Below, piece after piece: positions 1 to 8,899 of a stretch of DNA of 64,000 nt; within the stretch, counting starts at the first letter, position 1; each line of letters starts with the position of its first letter. The translations under genes were made by a program, and so were the position numbers. Below the pieces are notes generated by a model. It saw only the letters and a program-made list of their open reading frames with translations. It made no database searches and was not told where the DNA came from. Origin of the DNA: Salipiger mucosus DSM 16094 (GTDB lineage Bacteria > Pseudomonadota > Alphaproteobacteria > Rhodobacterales > Rhodobacteraceae); contig NZ_KE557273.1 of NCBI RefSeq assembly GCF_000442255.1, positions 152,002-216,001 on the forward strand, written 5' to 3'.

Positions 1-1977
1 GCCGCGCCCCAGGAGGCGCCCGCGCAGGCCTATGTGGCAGAGCCCAAGGCGCCGCGCGCACCCGTGCGCGAGCTCCGTGCGCCTGCGGCCGCGCCCGCGC
101 AGGAGGTGCCGCCCGCGCCCATGGCCGAGGAGGACGAGCACTACACCTTCGAGGACTACCGCGACTTCGACGACTACGGCGACGCGCCGGAGCAGGATCA
201 CGCCGAGGCGTCCGGCTACGATGATTATGCCGAGGCGCCGCAGGACGACTATGCCGCCGCGCCGCAGGACGACGACGACGAGATGCCCGAGAACTACGGC
301 CCCGCGCCGGGCGCCTTCGACGCGGCCGCACGCCCCGAGCTGCCGGTCGCACAGCCGCGCAAGGCCAAGGTCGAGCAGCCCGTGCGCAAGCCGGTGCAGC
401 GCTCGCGCCGCGCGCAGCAGGAGGCCCAGCCGAGCCTTGGCTTCGACGACAGCGAGTCCGAGTTCGAGCTGCCGCCGCTGAACCTGCTGATGAGCCCCGA
501 TTCGATCGAGCGCCATCACCTGAGCGACGAGGCGCTGGAAGAGAACGCGCGCATGCTGGAAACCGTGCTGGACGACTACGGCGTGAAGGGCGAGATCGTC
601 AGCGTGCGCCCCGGCCCCGTGGTCACCATGTACGAGCTTGAACCCGCGCCGGGCCTCAAGGCGAGCCGGGTGATCGGCCTTGCCGACGACATCGCGCGCT
701 CGATGGCGGCGCTCTCGGCGCGTGTCTCGACGGTGCCGGGGCGCAGCGTGATCGGGATCGAACTGCCCAACGACAAGCGCGAGATGGTCTCGTTCCGCGA
801 GATCCTGTCGAGCCGCGACTACGGCGACGGCAACGGCAAGCTGCCGCTGGCGCTGGGCAAGGGGATCGACGGCGATCCGATGGTCGCGAACCTGGCCAAG
901 ATGCCCCACCTGCTGATCGCGGGGACCACGGGCTCGGGCAAGTCGGTGGCGATCAACACCATGATCCTGTCGCTGCTCTACAAGCTGACCCCCGAGGACC
1001 TGCGGCTGGTGATGATCGACCCCAAGATGCTGGAACTCAGCGTCTACGACGGCATCCCGCACCTGCTCTCCCCGGTCGTGACCGACCCCAAGAAGGCCGT
1101 CGTGGCACTCAAGTGGGTCGTGGGCGAGATGGAGGACCGCTACCGCAAGATGTCCAAGATGGGCGTGCGCAACATCGACGGCTACAACGGCCGGGTGAAG
1201 GACGCGCTCGACAAGGGCGAGATGTTCTCGCGGACGGTGCAGACGGGCTTTGACGACGAGACCGGCGAGCCGGTCTTCGAAACCGAGGAATTCGAGCCCA
1301 AGAAGATGCCCTACATCGTCGTCATCGTCGACGAGATGGCCGACCTGATGATGGTCGCGGGCAAGGAGATCGAGGCCTGCATCCAGCGTCTTGCGCAGAT
1401 GGCCCGTGCCTCGGGCATCCACCTGATCATGGCCACGCAGCGCCCGTCGGTCGACGTCATCACCGGCACGATCAAGGCGAACTTCCCGACCCGGATCTCC
1501 TTCCAGGTCACGTCGAAGATCGACAGCCGCACCATCCTGGGCGAGATGGGCGCCGAGCAGCTGCTGGGCATGGGCGACATGCTCTACATGGCGGGCGGCG
1601 CGCGGATCACCCGCTGCCACGGTCCCTTCGTGTCCGACGAGGAGGTCGAGGAGGTGGTGAGCCATCTCAAGGCCTTCGGCCCGCCGGACTACGTGTCCGG
1701 CGTCGTGCAGGGCCCCGAGGACGAGAAGGCCGGCGATATCGACGCGGTCCTTGGCCTCAACACCGGCGGCAACACGGGGGGCGAGGACGCGCTTTACGAC
1801 CAGGCGGTGCAGATCGTCATCAAGGACCGCAAGTGCTCGACCTCCTACATCCAGCGCAAGCTGGGCATCGGCTACAACAAGGCCGCGCGCCTCGTGGAGC
1901 AGATGGAGGACGAAGGCGTCGTCTCGGCGGCGAACCACGTCGGCAAGCGCGAGATTCTCGTGCCGGAACAGGCCTGA
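1..1977 (+). CDS. ftsK: DNA translocase FtsK, C-terminal part (gene begins before the window)
   Basis: The reading frame is open from base 1, so the membrane-anchored N-terminus lies outside the window. What is seen is a proline/acid-rich linker (about residues 1-150, with a long Asp/Glu/Tyr stretch), then the RecA-like motor with Walker [10 protein letters not shown] near residue 308 and Walker B around VDEMADLMM near 443, and a C-terminal winged-helix gamma domain (about 600-656) containing [18 protein letters not shown]. FtsK is a hexameric septal DNA pump that moves chromosome termini and activates XerCD at dif; a tyrosine recombinase of XerC type is also present here at 41.6-42.5 kb. lolA follows by 160 bases on the same strand, a common neighbour of ftsK in alphaproteobacteria. 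Confidence 0.95.
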   Translation, partial: AAPQEAPAQAYVAEPKAPRAPVRELRAPAAAPAQEVPPAPMAEEDEHYTFEDYRDFDDYGDAPEQDHAEASGYDDYAEAPQDDYAAAPQDDDDEMPENYGPAPGAFDAAARPELPVAQPRKAKVEQPVRKPVQRSRRAQQEAQPSLGFDDSESEFELPPLNLLMSPDSIERHHLSDEALEENARMLETVLDDYGVKGEIVSVRPGPVVTMYELEPAPGLKASRVIGLADDIARSMAALSARVSTVPGRSVIGIELPNDKREMVSFREILSSRDYGDGNGKLPLALGKGIDGDPMVANLAKMPHLLIAGTTGSGKSVAINTMILSLLYKLTPEDLRLVMIDPKMLELSVYDGIPHLLSPVVTDPKKAVVALKWVVGEMEDRYRKMSKMGVRNIDGYNGRVKDALDKGEMFSRTVQTGFDDETGEPVFETEEFEPKKMPYIVVIVDEMADLMMVAGKEIEACIQRLAQMARASGIHLIMATQRPSVDVITGTIKANFPTRISFQVTSKIDSRTILGEMGAEQLLGMGDMLYMAGGARITRCHGPFVSDEEVEEVVSHLKAFGPPDYVSGVVQGPEDEKAGDIDAVLGLNTGGNTGGEDALYDQAVQIVIKDRKCSTSYIQRKLGIGYNKAARLVEQMEDEGVVSAANHVGKREILVPEQA

Positions 1978-2136
1978 GGCGGGGACCGGGCGCGCGGCTC
2001 TCCGCCTGCGGAGGGCCGTCGCCCGTTGATCGGGGTGCGGGGTGCGCCTAGATCCTCTTCCGACCCGGTTGCTATCGCATAACCGCCCGCGGAATGGGAT
2101 GGATCCGGACGGACACCCGAGCAGGAAGGACCCCGC

Positions 2137-2718
2137 ATGATCCGAATCCTCACCGCCGCTCTGACGGCGCTGATGCTGACAGCCCTCCCGGCCGCAGCGC
2201 AGAAGCTGTCTCTGGGCGAACTGTCGCGCTACCTGAACACGGTGCAGTCGGCGCAGAGCCCCTTCACCCAGATCAACGCCGACGGCACGATCTCGACCGG
2301 CACGATCTATCTCAAGCGGCCGGGCAAGGCCCGCTTCGAGTACAATCCCCCGGACAAGTCGCTGGTGCTGGCATGGTCGGGGGCGGTCTACGTCTTCGAC
2401 AAGATGAGCAGTCAGCCCGACACCTACCCGCTGAGCCAGACGCCGCTGTCGATCATCCTGGCGCGCAACGTCGACCTGACCCGCACGGGCATGGTCACGC
2501 GCCACAGCTATGACGGCACCGCGACCATCGTCACGGCGCAGGACCCGCAACGGCCCGAGTACGGCTCGATCCAGCTGAAGTTCACCGGAAACCCGACCGA
2601 GCTGCGGCAGTGGATCATCACCGACAGCAACGGCCAGAAGACCACGGTGGTTCTGGGAGGGCTGACCAATACGAGCCTGTCGAACAGCGTGTTCAACGTG
2701 CGCAACGTCGAGCGCTGA
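2137..2718 (+). CDS. lolA: Outer-membrane lipoprotein carrier protein LolA
   Basis: 193 residues with a signal peptide (hydrophobic stretch ending ALPAAAQ, about residues 1-22), so the protein is periplasmic. The mature part matches the LolA/LolA-like fold: an early QSAQSPFTQINADGT stretch, GTIYLKRPGKARFEY, and a late region around QWIITDSNGQKTTV. LolA accepts lipoproteins from the LolCDE transporter and carries them across the periplasm. The start ATG is preceded by AGGAAGGA at 2121-2128. The gene lies 160 bases after ftsK and converges on the transglycosylase gene. Confidence 0.9.
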   Translation: MIRILTAALTALMLTALPAAAQKLSLGELSRYLNTVQSAQSPFTQINADGTISTGTIYLKRPGKARFEYNPPDKSLVLAWSGAVYVFDKMSSQPDTYPLSQTPLSIILARNVDLTRTGMVTRHSYDGTATIVTAQDPQRPEYGSIQLKFTGNPTELRQWIITDSNGQKTTVVLGGLTNTSLSNSVFNVRNVER

Positions 2719-2726
2719 GCCTGCGG

Positions 2727-2750
2727 GGCCCCGGCGGTGGCGCCGGGGCC
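2727..2750. terminator. GC-rich hairpin between convergent lolA and transglycosylase genes
   Basis: Ten-base perfect arms GGCCCCGGCG (2727-2736) and CGCCGGGGCC (2741-2750) with a four-base loop. It sits 9 bases after the lolA stop and 8 bases from the stop of the convergent gene. No run of T follows on either strand, so it is a weak intrinsic terminator or an mRNA-stabilising hairpin. Confidence 0.45.
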
Positions 2751-2757
2751 TGTCGCG

Positions 2758-3348
2758 TCAGCGTGCGGCGGGACAGTTCGCCAGCTGGACCTCGTAGATC
2801 ACCGCGCGCTGGCCCACCTCGTCGGCCACGCGCAGCAGCCAGGACTTGGCGTTGTAGGAGCCGCGGGCATAGCCGGTGCGCCCCTCGTGGTAGGCGAGAT
2901 ACTGGTTGCGCGCATCGCGCAGCGAGATCCCGAGACTGTCGCGGGTCTGCGACATGTACCAGCCCATGAAATCCGTCGCGTGCCGGATATCGTCGCGCCG
3001 GCTGCGCCAGCCGCCCGTATCCTCGACGTATTCGTCCCAGGTGCCGTCCAGTGCCTGGCTGTACCCGAAGGCCGAGCTCTGCCGGCCGTAGGGAATCACG
3101 CCCATGGCGTAGCGGAACGGTGTTCGCGCGTCCGACTTGAACTTGCTTTCCTGGTAGATGGTCGCCATCTGCACGGCAACCGGCACGCCCCATTTGCGCT
3201 CCGTGGCGCGGAACGCGCGGATGTAGCCCGGGCGCTGCCTGAGAATGGAACAGGCGTCATCCAGGTTCTTCGGTGACTCGCCGCTGCCACCACCCCCGCA
3301 GGAGGCGGCCAGCAGAACGATCACCAGCGCGCGAAGCCAACTGCTCAT
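2758..3348 (-). CDS. Lytic transglycosylase SLT-domain lipoprotein
   Basis: 196 residues. The N-terminus is a lipoprotein signal with the lipobox LLAASC, so Cys17 is the likely lipidated residue. The rest matches a lysozyme-like transglycosylase: catalytic Glu in ATIYQESKF, then FGYSQALDGTW (the G-Y-S-Q motif), and YLAYHEGRTGY near the C-terminus. Such enzymes cleave the MurNAc-GlcNAc bond of peptidoglycan by an anhydro mechanism; the lipobox predicts membrane anchoring. The gene is monocistronic and convergent with lolA. The specific Slt/Mlt subfamily cannot be told from what is visible. Confidence 0.82.
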   Translation of the reverse strand: MSSWLRALVIVLLAASCGGGGSGESPKNLDDACSILRQRPGYIRAFRATERKWGVPVAVQMATIYQESKFKSDARTPFRYAMGVIPYGRQSSAFGYSQALDGTWDEYVEDTGGWRSRRDDIRHATDFMGWYMSQTRDSLGISLRDARNQYLAYHEGRTGYARGSYNAKSWLLRVADEVGQRAVIYEVQLANCPAAR

Positions 3349-3592
3349 CTGCCCCTCGCCGGTCGTTGTTATATGGCATGATTGCCTTGGGTCGCAGTCT
3401 ATCGCATTGCACCCAGCGTGGGAATCACATTTCCCCCATCAGGCGGAATCGGCGGCGCCACGCCTTCCACCGCCCGCCCACTGGTCACGGCACACTGTCG
3501 GGCTAGGGTTTACGCAGTGTTTCCGGCGATAACGGCTGCCGGAGTTGGACAAATTGCCCCCGTTGCGTCTAAAATTGGCCACAGAGGTTCTG

Positions 3593-3919
3593 ATGCACAC
3601 ACACCGAGCGAAATATCACCTGGGCCAGGTCGTCCGTCATCGCAAGCATCCCTTCCGGGGTGTGGTCTTCGACGTGGACCCCGAGTTCAGCAACACCGAG
3701 GAATGGTACGAGGCGATTCCCGAGGACAGCCGTCCGGACAAGGAACAGCCGTTCTACCACCTGCTCGCCGAGAACGATCAGAGTTTCTACGTGGCCTATG
3801 TCTCGGAGCAGAACCTGATCGCCGACTACTCGGGCGAGCCGGTCGATCACCCGGACATCCCGGACCTGTTCGGTGCCTTCACCGACGGAAGCTACGAGCT
3901 GCACTTCCAGCTGAACTGA
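3593..3919 (+). CDS. hspQ: Heat shock protein HspQ
   Basis: 108 residues from ATG 3593, chosen because it follows an AGAGG ribosome site at 3582-3586 and begins MHTHRAKYHLGQVVRH, the typical HspQ start; an in-frame TTG at 3545 would add a non-conserved tail. Family hallmarks are FRGVVFDVDPEF, RPDKEQPFYHLLAEND and YVAYVSEQNL. HspQ (YccV, hemimethylated-DNA-binding family) is a small heat-inducible protein reported to affect DnaA stability and, in enterics, to act as a Lon specificity factor. A TAAAAT at 3570-3575 could be a -10 element, but no clear partner -35 is seen. It is convergent with ltaE. Confidence 0.88.
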   Translation: MHTHRAKYHLGQVVRHRKHPFRGVVFDVDPEFSNTEEWYEAIPEDSRPDKEQPFYHLLAENDQSFYVAYVSEQNLIADYSGEPVDHPDIPDLFGAFTDGSYELHFQLN

Positions 3920-3961
3920 TTCCCGGCGCGGCCGACGGGGCCGCGCCTCTGCTGCCGGCGC

Positions 3962-5008
3962 TCAGAGCGCGCCGCGCAGCGCCTCGAGGAACGCCGAGAC
4001 GTCCTCGGGCGCCAGCGACCAGTCGCAGACCAGGCGGCCCGTGACCATGTCGGTGTCCGCCAGCCCCTCGGTCCCGCCCCAGAGCGCGTAGACAGCCCCC
4101 TGTGCCTGCAGGGCCTTGTGGGCGGCAAGCGGTGCCCGGAAGAAGGCGATGTTCGCCCAGGTGTCGTTGACGAGCTCGACGCCGGCGCCCTTCAGCCCCT
4201 GCACCAGCTGGTCGCAGCGGCTGTTGGCGCGCGTGGCGAGATCGCGCCAGAGGTCACCCTCGAGATAGGCCTCCATCTGCGCCGCGAGGTAGCGGTGCTT
4301 GGAGAAGAGGTGCGCGCCGCGCTTGCGGCGATGCTCGAAGTCGCGCGCCTTGTCGGGGTCGAAGACCAGCACGGCCTCGACTCCCATGAGGCCGTTCTTG
4401 GTGCCGCCGAAGACGCAGACGTCGACACCGGCCTTCCAGCTCATCTCGGCGGGCGTGGCGCCCAGCTTGACGCAGGCATTGGAAAAGCGCGCGCCGTCGA
4501 GGTGCACCGGCAGGCCGAATTCATGTGCGACGGCGGTGAGGGCGCGCAGCTCGTCCAGCGAATAGACGTTGCCGCGTTCGGTCAGCTGCGTGATCGAGAC
4601 CGGCCCGCGTGCCGGCCCGTGCACGCCGCGCGTGCCCTCGCCCCGGATCGCGGTGCGCAGGGTCTCGGGCGTCATGCGGTCGTCATCGCCCACCAGCGTC
4701 AGCTTGGCGCCGCCGGTGTAGAACTCGGGCGCGTTGCACTCGTCCTCGTGGATATGCGCCACCGGGGCGCAGAAGACCGTCGCCCAGGGCGGGCAGAGGC
4801 AGGCCAGCGACAGCACGTTGGCCGCCGTCCCCGTAGGCACGAGGTAGACCGCCGCGTCCGGCGCCTCGAAGAGGTCGCGCAGGCGGTCGGCGACACCCTG
4901 CGTCACGGCGTCGGCGCCGTAGCTGGGGACATGGCCGGTGTTGGCGCGCGACAGCGCTTCGATCACCTGCGCGGGCACGGGGCCCGCGTTGTCGGACGCG
5001 AAATGCAT
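3962..5008 (-). CDS. ltaE: Low-specificity L-threonine aldolase
   Basis: 348 residues. This is a PLP-dependent fold-type I enzyme that cleaves L-threonine/allo-threonine to glycine and acetaldehyde. Visible family marks are the N-terminal MHFASDNAG, VPTGTAANVLSL, the His ladder around APVAHIHEDECNAPEF, LPVHLDGARFSNA, and the PLP lysine in VFGGTKNGLMG. The start ATG at 5008 overlaps the ycgN stop as TGATG, so translation is probably coupled. It is the last gene of the run ribF-ycgN-ltaE. Confidence 0.9.
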   Translation of the reverse strand: MHFASDNAGPVPAQVIEALSRANTGHVPSYGADAVTQGVADRLRDLFEAPDAAVYLVPTGTAANVLSLACLCPPWATVFCAPVAHIHEDECNAPEFYTGGAKLTLVGDDDRMTPETLRTAIRGEGTRGVHGPARGPVSITQLTERGNVYSLDELRALTAVAHEFGLPVHLDGARFSNACVKLGATPAEMSWKAGVDVCVFGGTKNGLMGVEAVLVFDPDKARDFEHRRKRGAHLFSKHRYLAAQMEAYLEGDLWRDLATRANSRCDQLVQGLKGAGVELVNDTWANIAFFRAPLAAHKALQAQGAVYALWGGTEGLADTDMVTGRLVCDWSLAPEDVSAFLEALRGAL

Positions 5009-5478
5009 CAGGTCGGCTCCTCGATGATGTGGTCTTCCCAGTCGTCCTCGTCGACCTCGAACTCGGGCACCGTGGCGCCCCGCACCGAGACGCCCGCCGC
5101 ATGCACCGACTCGGGCGTGCCCGAGATCAGCGGGTGCCAGTCGAAGAGCGGCTTGCCCTCCCACAGCAGCCGGTAGGCGCAGGTTTCGGGCATCCAGTAG
5201 GCGTGCTGGTCGATGTTCGAGGGTTTCAGCACGATGCACTCGGGCACGAACTGGTGGCGTATCTCGTATTGCGCGCAGCGGCAGGTGCTGTCGTCGAAGA
5301 GCCGGCAGGCCACGCGGGTCAGGGCGACCTCGCCGCTTTCCTCGTCCTCGAGCTTGTTGAGGCAGCACTTGCCGCAGCCGTCGCAGAGCGCCTCCCACTC
5401 GCGGGCGCTCATCTCTCCGAGGCGCTTGCGCTCCCAGAAGCGGGGCTTGAGGCGGCTGCGGTCGATGGGATCGGTCAT
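5008..5478 (-). CDS. YcgN/UPF0260 family cysteine-cluster protein
   Basis: 156 residues starting MTDPIDRSRLKPRFWERK. It contains the family cysteine cluster: CDGCGKCC, then CRLFDDSTCRCAQY, and later CIVL and ETCAYR, with WMPETCAYRLL as the family signature. The pattern belongs to UPF0260/YkgJ-type proteins that probably bind zinc or an iron-sulphur cluster; no reaction is established. The C-terminus is acidic (DEDDWED). The start overlaps the ribF stop by four bases (ATGA) and the stop overlaps the ltaE start, so three genes are translationally chained. Confidence 0.85.
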   Translation of the reverse strand: MTDPIDRSRLKPRFWERKRLGEMSAREWEALCDGCGKCCLNKLEDEESGEVALTRVACRLFDDSTCRCAQYEIRHQFVPECIVLKPSNIDQHAYWMPETCAYRLLWEGKPLFDWHPLISGTPESVHAAGVSVRGATVPEFEVDEDDWEDHIIEEPT

Positions 5479-6407
5479 AGGTCGGCCAGGATCTCGCGCG
5501 CGCGGGCGCAGTCGCGGTCCATCTGGGTGATCAGCGCGTCGAGCCCGTCGAATTTCACCTCGGGGCGCAGGTAGTCGACCAGCCCGATCGAGAGCGTCGC
5601 GCCGTAGAGATCGCCGCTGAAGTCGAAGATGTATGTTTCCAGGTTGGCGGTGTTCTCGCCGAACATGGGCCGCACGCCGATGGAGGCGGCGCCGCGATAC
5701 TGGCCCTTGTGCTCGCCCGTCAGGACGTCGACCAGCACCGCGTAGACGCCCATCTTCGGCGGATGGAGCCCCGCGATGGACATGTTGGTGGTGGGATAGC
5801 CCAGCTCGCGGCCGCGCTGCTCGCCGCCGACGACGGGGCCCTCGATGCGGTGCCAGTGGCCCAGCAGGGCGGCGGCGTCGCGCGGGCGGCCCTCGGTCAG
5901 GGCCTTGCGGATCGCGGTCGAGCTGACCTGTTCGCCCTCGTGCGCGAGGATCTCGGCCACGGTCACACCGAAGCCCATCTCGGCGCCGAAGTGCTGCAGA
6001 TCGGTAACCGTGCCCGCGCGGCCCTTGCCGAAGCGGAAGTCGCCGCCCACGACGACGTGCGACAGGCCCAGCCCGTCGCGGATGACGCGCTCTGCGAAGT
6101 CGCGCGGTGCGAGCGCGGCGAGCGAGGCGTTGAAGTTCAGCTCGTAGAGCCGGTCGACCCCCAGCTTGGCCAGCCGCGAGGCCCGCGCCTTGGAGGACAT
6201 CAGGCGGAAGGGCGGGGCATCGGGTGCGAAATACTCGCGCGGATGCGGCTCGAAGGTGAGCACGCCGAGCGGCGCGCCGCCGCCCACCGCGCGGGCCTGT
6301 TCGATGACGGCCCTGTGGCCACGGTGCACGCCGTCGAAGTTGCCGATGGCGACACTGGCGCCCCGGTCCTCGGGGTCGACGTATTGGTAATCCCGGATGA
6401 TCCGCAT
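5475..6407 (-). CDS. ribF: Bifunctional riboflavin kinase / FAD synthetase RibF
   Basis: 310 residues. The N-terminal FAD synthetase (nucleotidyltransferase) domain begins VAIGNFDGVHRGH, with the H-x-G-H-type motif. The C-terminal riboflavin kinase domain has RGRELGYPTTNMSI (the PTxN motif near residue 210) and ENTANLETYIFDF. RibF converts riboflavin to FMN and then FAD in the cytoplasm. ATG 6407 is the natural start (MRIIRDYQYV). It is the first gene of the ribF-ycgN-ltaE run and lies 9 bases from the end of the MocR gene, which may read into it. Confidence 0.93.
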   Translation of the reverse strand: MRIIRDYQYVDPEDRGASVAIGNFDGVHRGHRAVIEQARAVGGGAPLGVLTFEPHPREYFAPDAPPFRLMSSKARASRLAKLGVDRLYELNFNASLAALAPRDFAERVIRDGLGLSHVVVGGDFRFGKGRAGTVTDLQHFGAEMGFGVTVAEILAHEGEQVSSTAIRKALTEGRPRDAAALLGHWHRIEGPVVGGEQRGRELGYPTTNMSIAGLHPPKMGVYAVLVDVLTGEHKGQYRGAASIGVRPMFGENTANLETYIFDFSGDLYGATLSIGLVDYLRPEVKFDGLDALITQMDRDCARAREILADL

Positions 6408-6416
6408 GGTTCTGCC

Positions 6417-7889
6417 CTAGCCGCCGTCGGGGGCGGGCGCAAGCGCCTCTGCGATGCGTGCGATGCCGGCGTCGATGCGCTCGGAGGGGATCGAGCTGTA
6501 GCCGAGCCGGTAGTAGGCCGCGGACCGGTCCGCGCCGACGAAGAAGGGCGCCCCGGGTTCGATCAGCACGCTCTGAGCGCGCAGGGCTTCTCCCAGCCTC
6601 GCGGTGTCGGTGCCCGAGGGCGCCCGCATCCAGACCGAGGAGCCGCCATGCGCGCCCAGCCCGGCAAGGTCGAGCCCGTGGCGGGCGATGGCGTGCTCCA
6701 TTTCGCTGCGGCGCGCGGTGAGCGCGCGGCCGATGCGGCGCACCAGGCTGTCGTAGTGCCCGAGGCTGAGAAAATAGGCGGCGGTGCGCTGGATGTGGCC
6801 CGGCGGATGGCGCAGCATGCTGGCGCGCAGGGCGCGGGCCTCGCGGATGAAGGGCTCGGAGCCCACGAGGTAGCCCAGCCGCAGTCCCGGGAAGAGCGAC
6901 TTCGAGAAGCTGCCGACGTAGATCACCCGCCCGTCGGCATCGAGCGACTTGAGCGCCGGCACGGGCGGCTTGAGGTAGGCCATCTCGAACTCGTAGTCGT
7001 CCTCGACGATCAGCGCGTCGAGCGCGCGGGCGCGGGCCAGCAGCGCCTCGCGCCGGTCGAGCGGCATGGTCGCCGAGGTCGGGCACTGGTGGCTTGGCGT
7101 GGTGAAGATCACATCGGTGCGCTCGGGCACCCGTTCGGGCGGCAGGCCCGAGGCGTCGACCGGCATCGGGGCGAGGCGGCAGCGGGTCTGGTTCAGAAGC
7201 GCGCGCAGGGCCGGGTAGCAGGGATCCTCGATCGCGGCGCGGCGCTGCCGGGTCAGCAGCACCTGCGCCGTGAGCCAGAGCGCGTTCTGTGCGCCCATTG
7301 TGACGAGGATCTCCTCGGGGCGGGCGACGATGCCGCGGCGGGGCAGGGTCTGGCGCGCGATGAAGTCGACCAGCTCGGGGTCGTCGCGGTCGTAATGGTC
7401 CTGCGCCAGCGCGTGGAAGTCGCGCGCGCCAAGCGCCTGCATCGCGCAGAGCCGCCAGTTGGCGTGGTCGAAGAGCTGCGGGTCGGCCTGCCCGTAGATG
7501 AAGGGATAGCGGTAGTCGGCCCAGTCGGGTGGGCGGGCGATGATCGTCTCGGAGCTGCTGAAGCGGCGGCCGATGGCCTGGTCCCAGTTCACGCGTTCGT
7601 CGCGCGGGGTGGGCGAGAACTCGGGCGGTTCGGGTGCGTTCTCGGAGACGAAGTAGCCGGAGCGCCCCCTTGAGGCGAGGTAGTCGCTGGCGACGAGTTC
7701 GGTGTAGGCGAGCGTCACGGTGATGCGGCTGACGCCCAGGTGCCGGGCGAGCCCGCGGGTCGAGGGCAGGCGTTCGCCGCGCCGGAAGCGGCCCGAGAGG
7801 ATGCCCTCAGCCACCATCTGCTGGATGCGCGCCTGAAGCGTGCCCTGCCCGCCGGGGCGCAGGAAGAAGGTCTCGACCGGGATCGCCAT
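6417..7889 (-). CDS. MocR/PdxR-type transcription regulator (GntR HTH fused to aminotransferase-like domain)
   Basis: 490 residues. The N-terminal GntR winged helix (about 14-85) contains RLPSTRGLARHLGVSRITV. The C-terminal fold-type I aminotransferase-like domain (about 130-485) has VEDDYEFEMAY and the PLP-lysine region YVGSFSKSLFPGLRLGY. Proteins of this MocR family use PLP or an amino compound as effector and often control vitamin B6, GABA or taurine genes. The target is not evident: the neighbours are ribF on the same strand and the M23 peptidase gene 53 bases upstream. Confidence 0.85.
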   Translation of the reverse strand: MAIPVETFFLRPGGQGTLQARIQQMVAEGILSGRFRRGERLPSTRGLARHLGVSRITVTLAYTELVASDYLASRGRSGYFVSENAPEPPEFSPTPRDERVNWDQAIGRRFSSSETIIARPPDWADYRYPFIYGQADPQLFDHANWRLCAMQALGARDFHALAQDHYDRDDPELVDFIARQTLPRRGIVARPEEILVTMGAQNALWLTAQVLLTRQRRAAIEDPCYPALRALLNQTRCRLAPMPVDASGLPPERVPERTDVIFTTPSHQCPTSATMPLDRREALLARARALDALIVEDDYEFEMAYLKPPVPALKSLDADGRVIYVGSFSKSLFPGLRLGYLVGSEPFIREARALRASMLRHPPGHIQRTAAYFLSLGHYDSLVRRIGRALTARRSEMEHAIARHGLDLAGLGAHGGSSVWMRAPSGTDTARLGEALRAQSVLIEPGAPFFVGADRSAAYYRLGYSSIPSERIDAGIARIAEALAPAPDGG

Positions 7890-7942
7890 GGCGCGAGACT
7901 AGGGCGCGGGGCTGGGCAGGGGAAGGCGCCCGTGGGGGCGGC

Positions 7943-8899
7943 TCACCGCACCGTCACATGCGCGTTGCGATGGGCGATCACCACGCCGTCGCGGGTCACC
8001 AGTGCCTCGCCGAGGTAATCGCCGGCGGGCCATCCGCCCGATGGCGCACGGCGGCCAAAGGCGCGCATCTGGCTGACCTGGTCGGTCTCGACCTCGATCT
8101 CCTGCCGAAACATCTCCTCGCCGTCCGGGCCCTGCGCGGTGATGGTCAGCAAGTCGCCCGGCTGGGGGTAGGCCATGTGACCGTAGACCACCAGCGGCGT
8201 GCCGGGGGCCGTTTCGGTGACGCGCGCGGCGCCCGAGCGCACCTCGTCGAGCGAGGGGAGGGCGGTGGAGAAGCCGGCGGTCATCAGCCCGGTCTTGTAG
8301 TAGGTCGGGGGCTCGGCCCAGAGCGTGTCGTCAGGCGCCGGGTCGCAGGCCGAGGTATCGCCGGGCGCGAAGGGATCGACCACCTCGCCATCGCGGTAGA
8401 CGGTCAGGTGGACATGCGGATGCGTGGTCTGGCCCGAAACGCCGACCTCCCCCAGCGGATCGCCGGCGGCGACTTCGTCGCCCGGCTGCACCGCGACAGA
8501 GCCGCGCTTCATGTGGCAATACATCGTCTGCCAGCCGTCGCCGTGCTCGATAAGCGCGGCGTTGCCGCAGGCGTTGTCGTCGGTGACGCCCTGCAGGGTG
8601 ATGTCGTCGGCCATGCCGTCGCGCGTGCGCAGCACGCGGCCCGGCGCGGCGGCCCGCACCTCCACGCCCTCGTCCATGCGGTCGAAGGACAGCAGCGCGA
8701 TGTCGGTGCCCTTGTGCCCGTCGCGCGAGTTCAGCCCGCAGGCGAAATCGCGCTGCGTGCCCGGCTCCGGGTCGCGGTCGACGTAGTCCTCGATGAAGCA
8801 GGAGACGCCCAGCTCGCAGTCGATGGGCAGGGTCAGAACGGGCGTCTCCGCCGCGAGCGGCGCGGCGGAGACGATCAGTGCAGCGATAAGCGCTCGCAT
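7943..8899 (-). CDS. Secreted M23 (LytM) family peptidase
   Basis: 318 residues with a signal peptide (MRALIAALIVSAAPLAAE). The LytM zinc ligands are present: H-x(3)-D in GHKGTDIAL and H-x-H in THPHVHLTVY. Active M23 enzymes cut peptide cross-links of peptidoglycan. The C-terminal about 110 residues form an extra beta-rich domain of unknown role. The start ATG overlaps the clpA stop as TGATG, so the two genes are co-translated although one product is periplasmic and the other cytoplasmic. Confidence 0.85.
   Translation of the reverse strand: MRALIAALIVSAAPLAAETPVLTLPIDCELGVSCFIEDYVDRDPEPGTQRDFACGLNSRDGHKGTDIALLSFDRMDEGVEVRAAAPGRVLRTRDGMADDITLQGVTDDNACGNAALIEHGDGWQTMYCHMKRGSVAVQPGDEVAAGDPLGEVGVSGQTTHPHVHLTVYRDGEVVDPFAPGDTSACDPAPDDTLWAEPPTYYKTGLMTAGFSTALPSLDEVRSGAARVTETAPGTPLVVYGHMAYPQPGDLLTITAQGPDGEEMFRQEIEVETDQVSQMRAFGRRAPSGGWPAGDYLGEALVTRDGVVIAHRNAHVTVR

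Noticed and set aside
5709..7673. 654-codon forward frame opposite ribF and the MocR gene
   Set aside because: It is a mirror of two clear genes on the other strand; long antisense frames are expected at this GC content.
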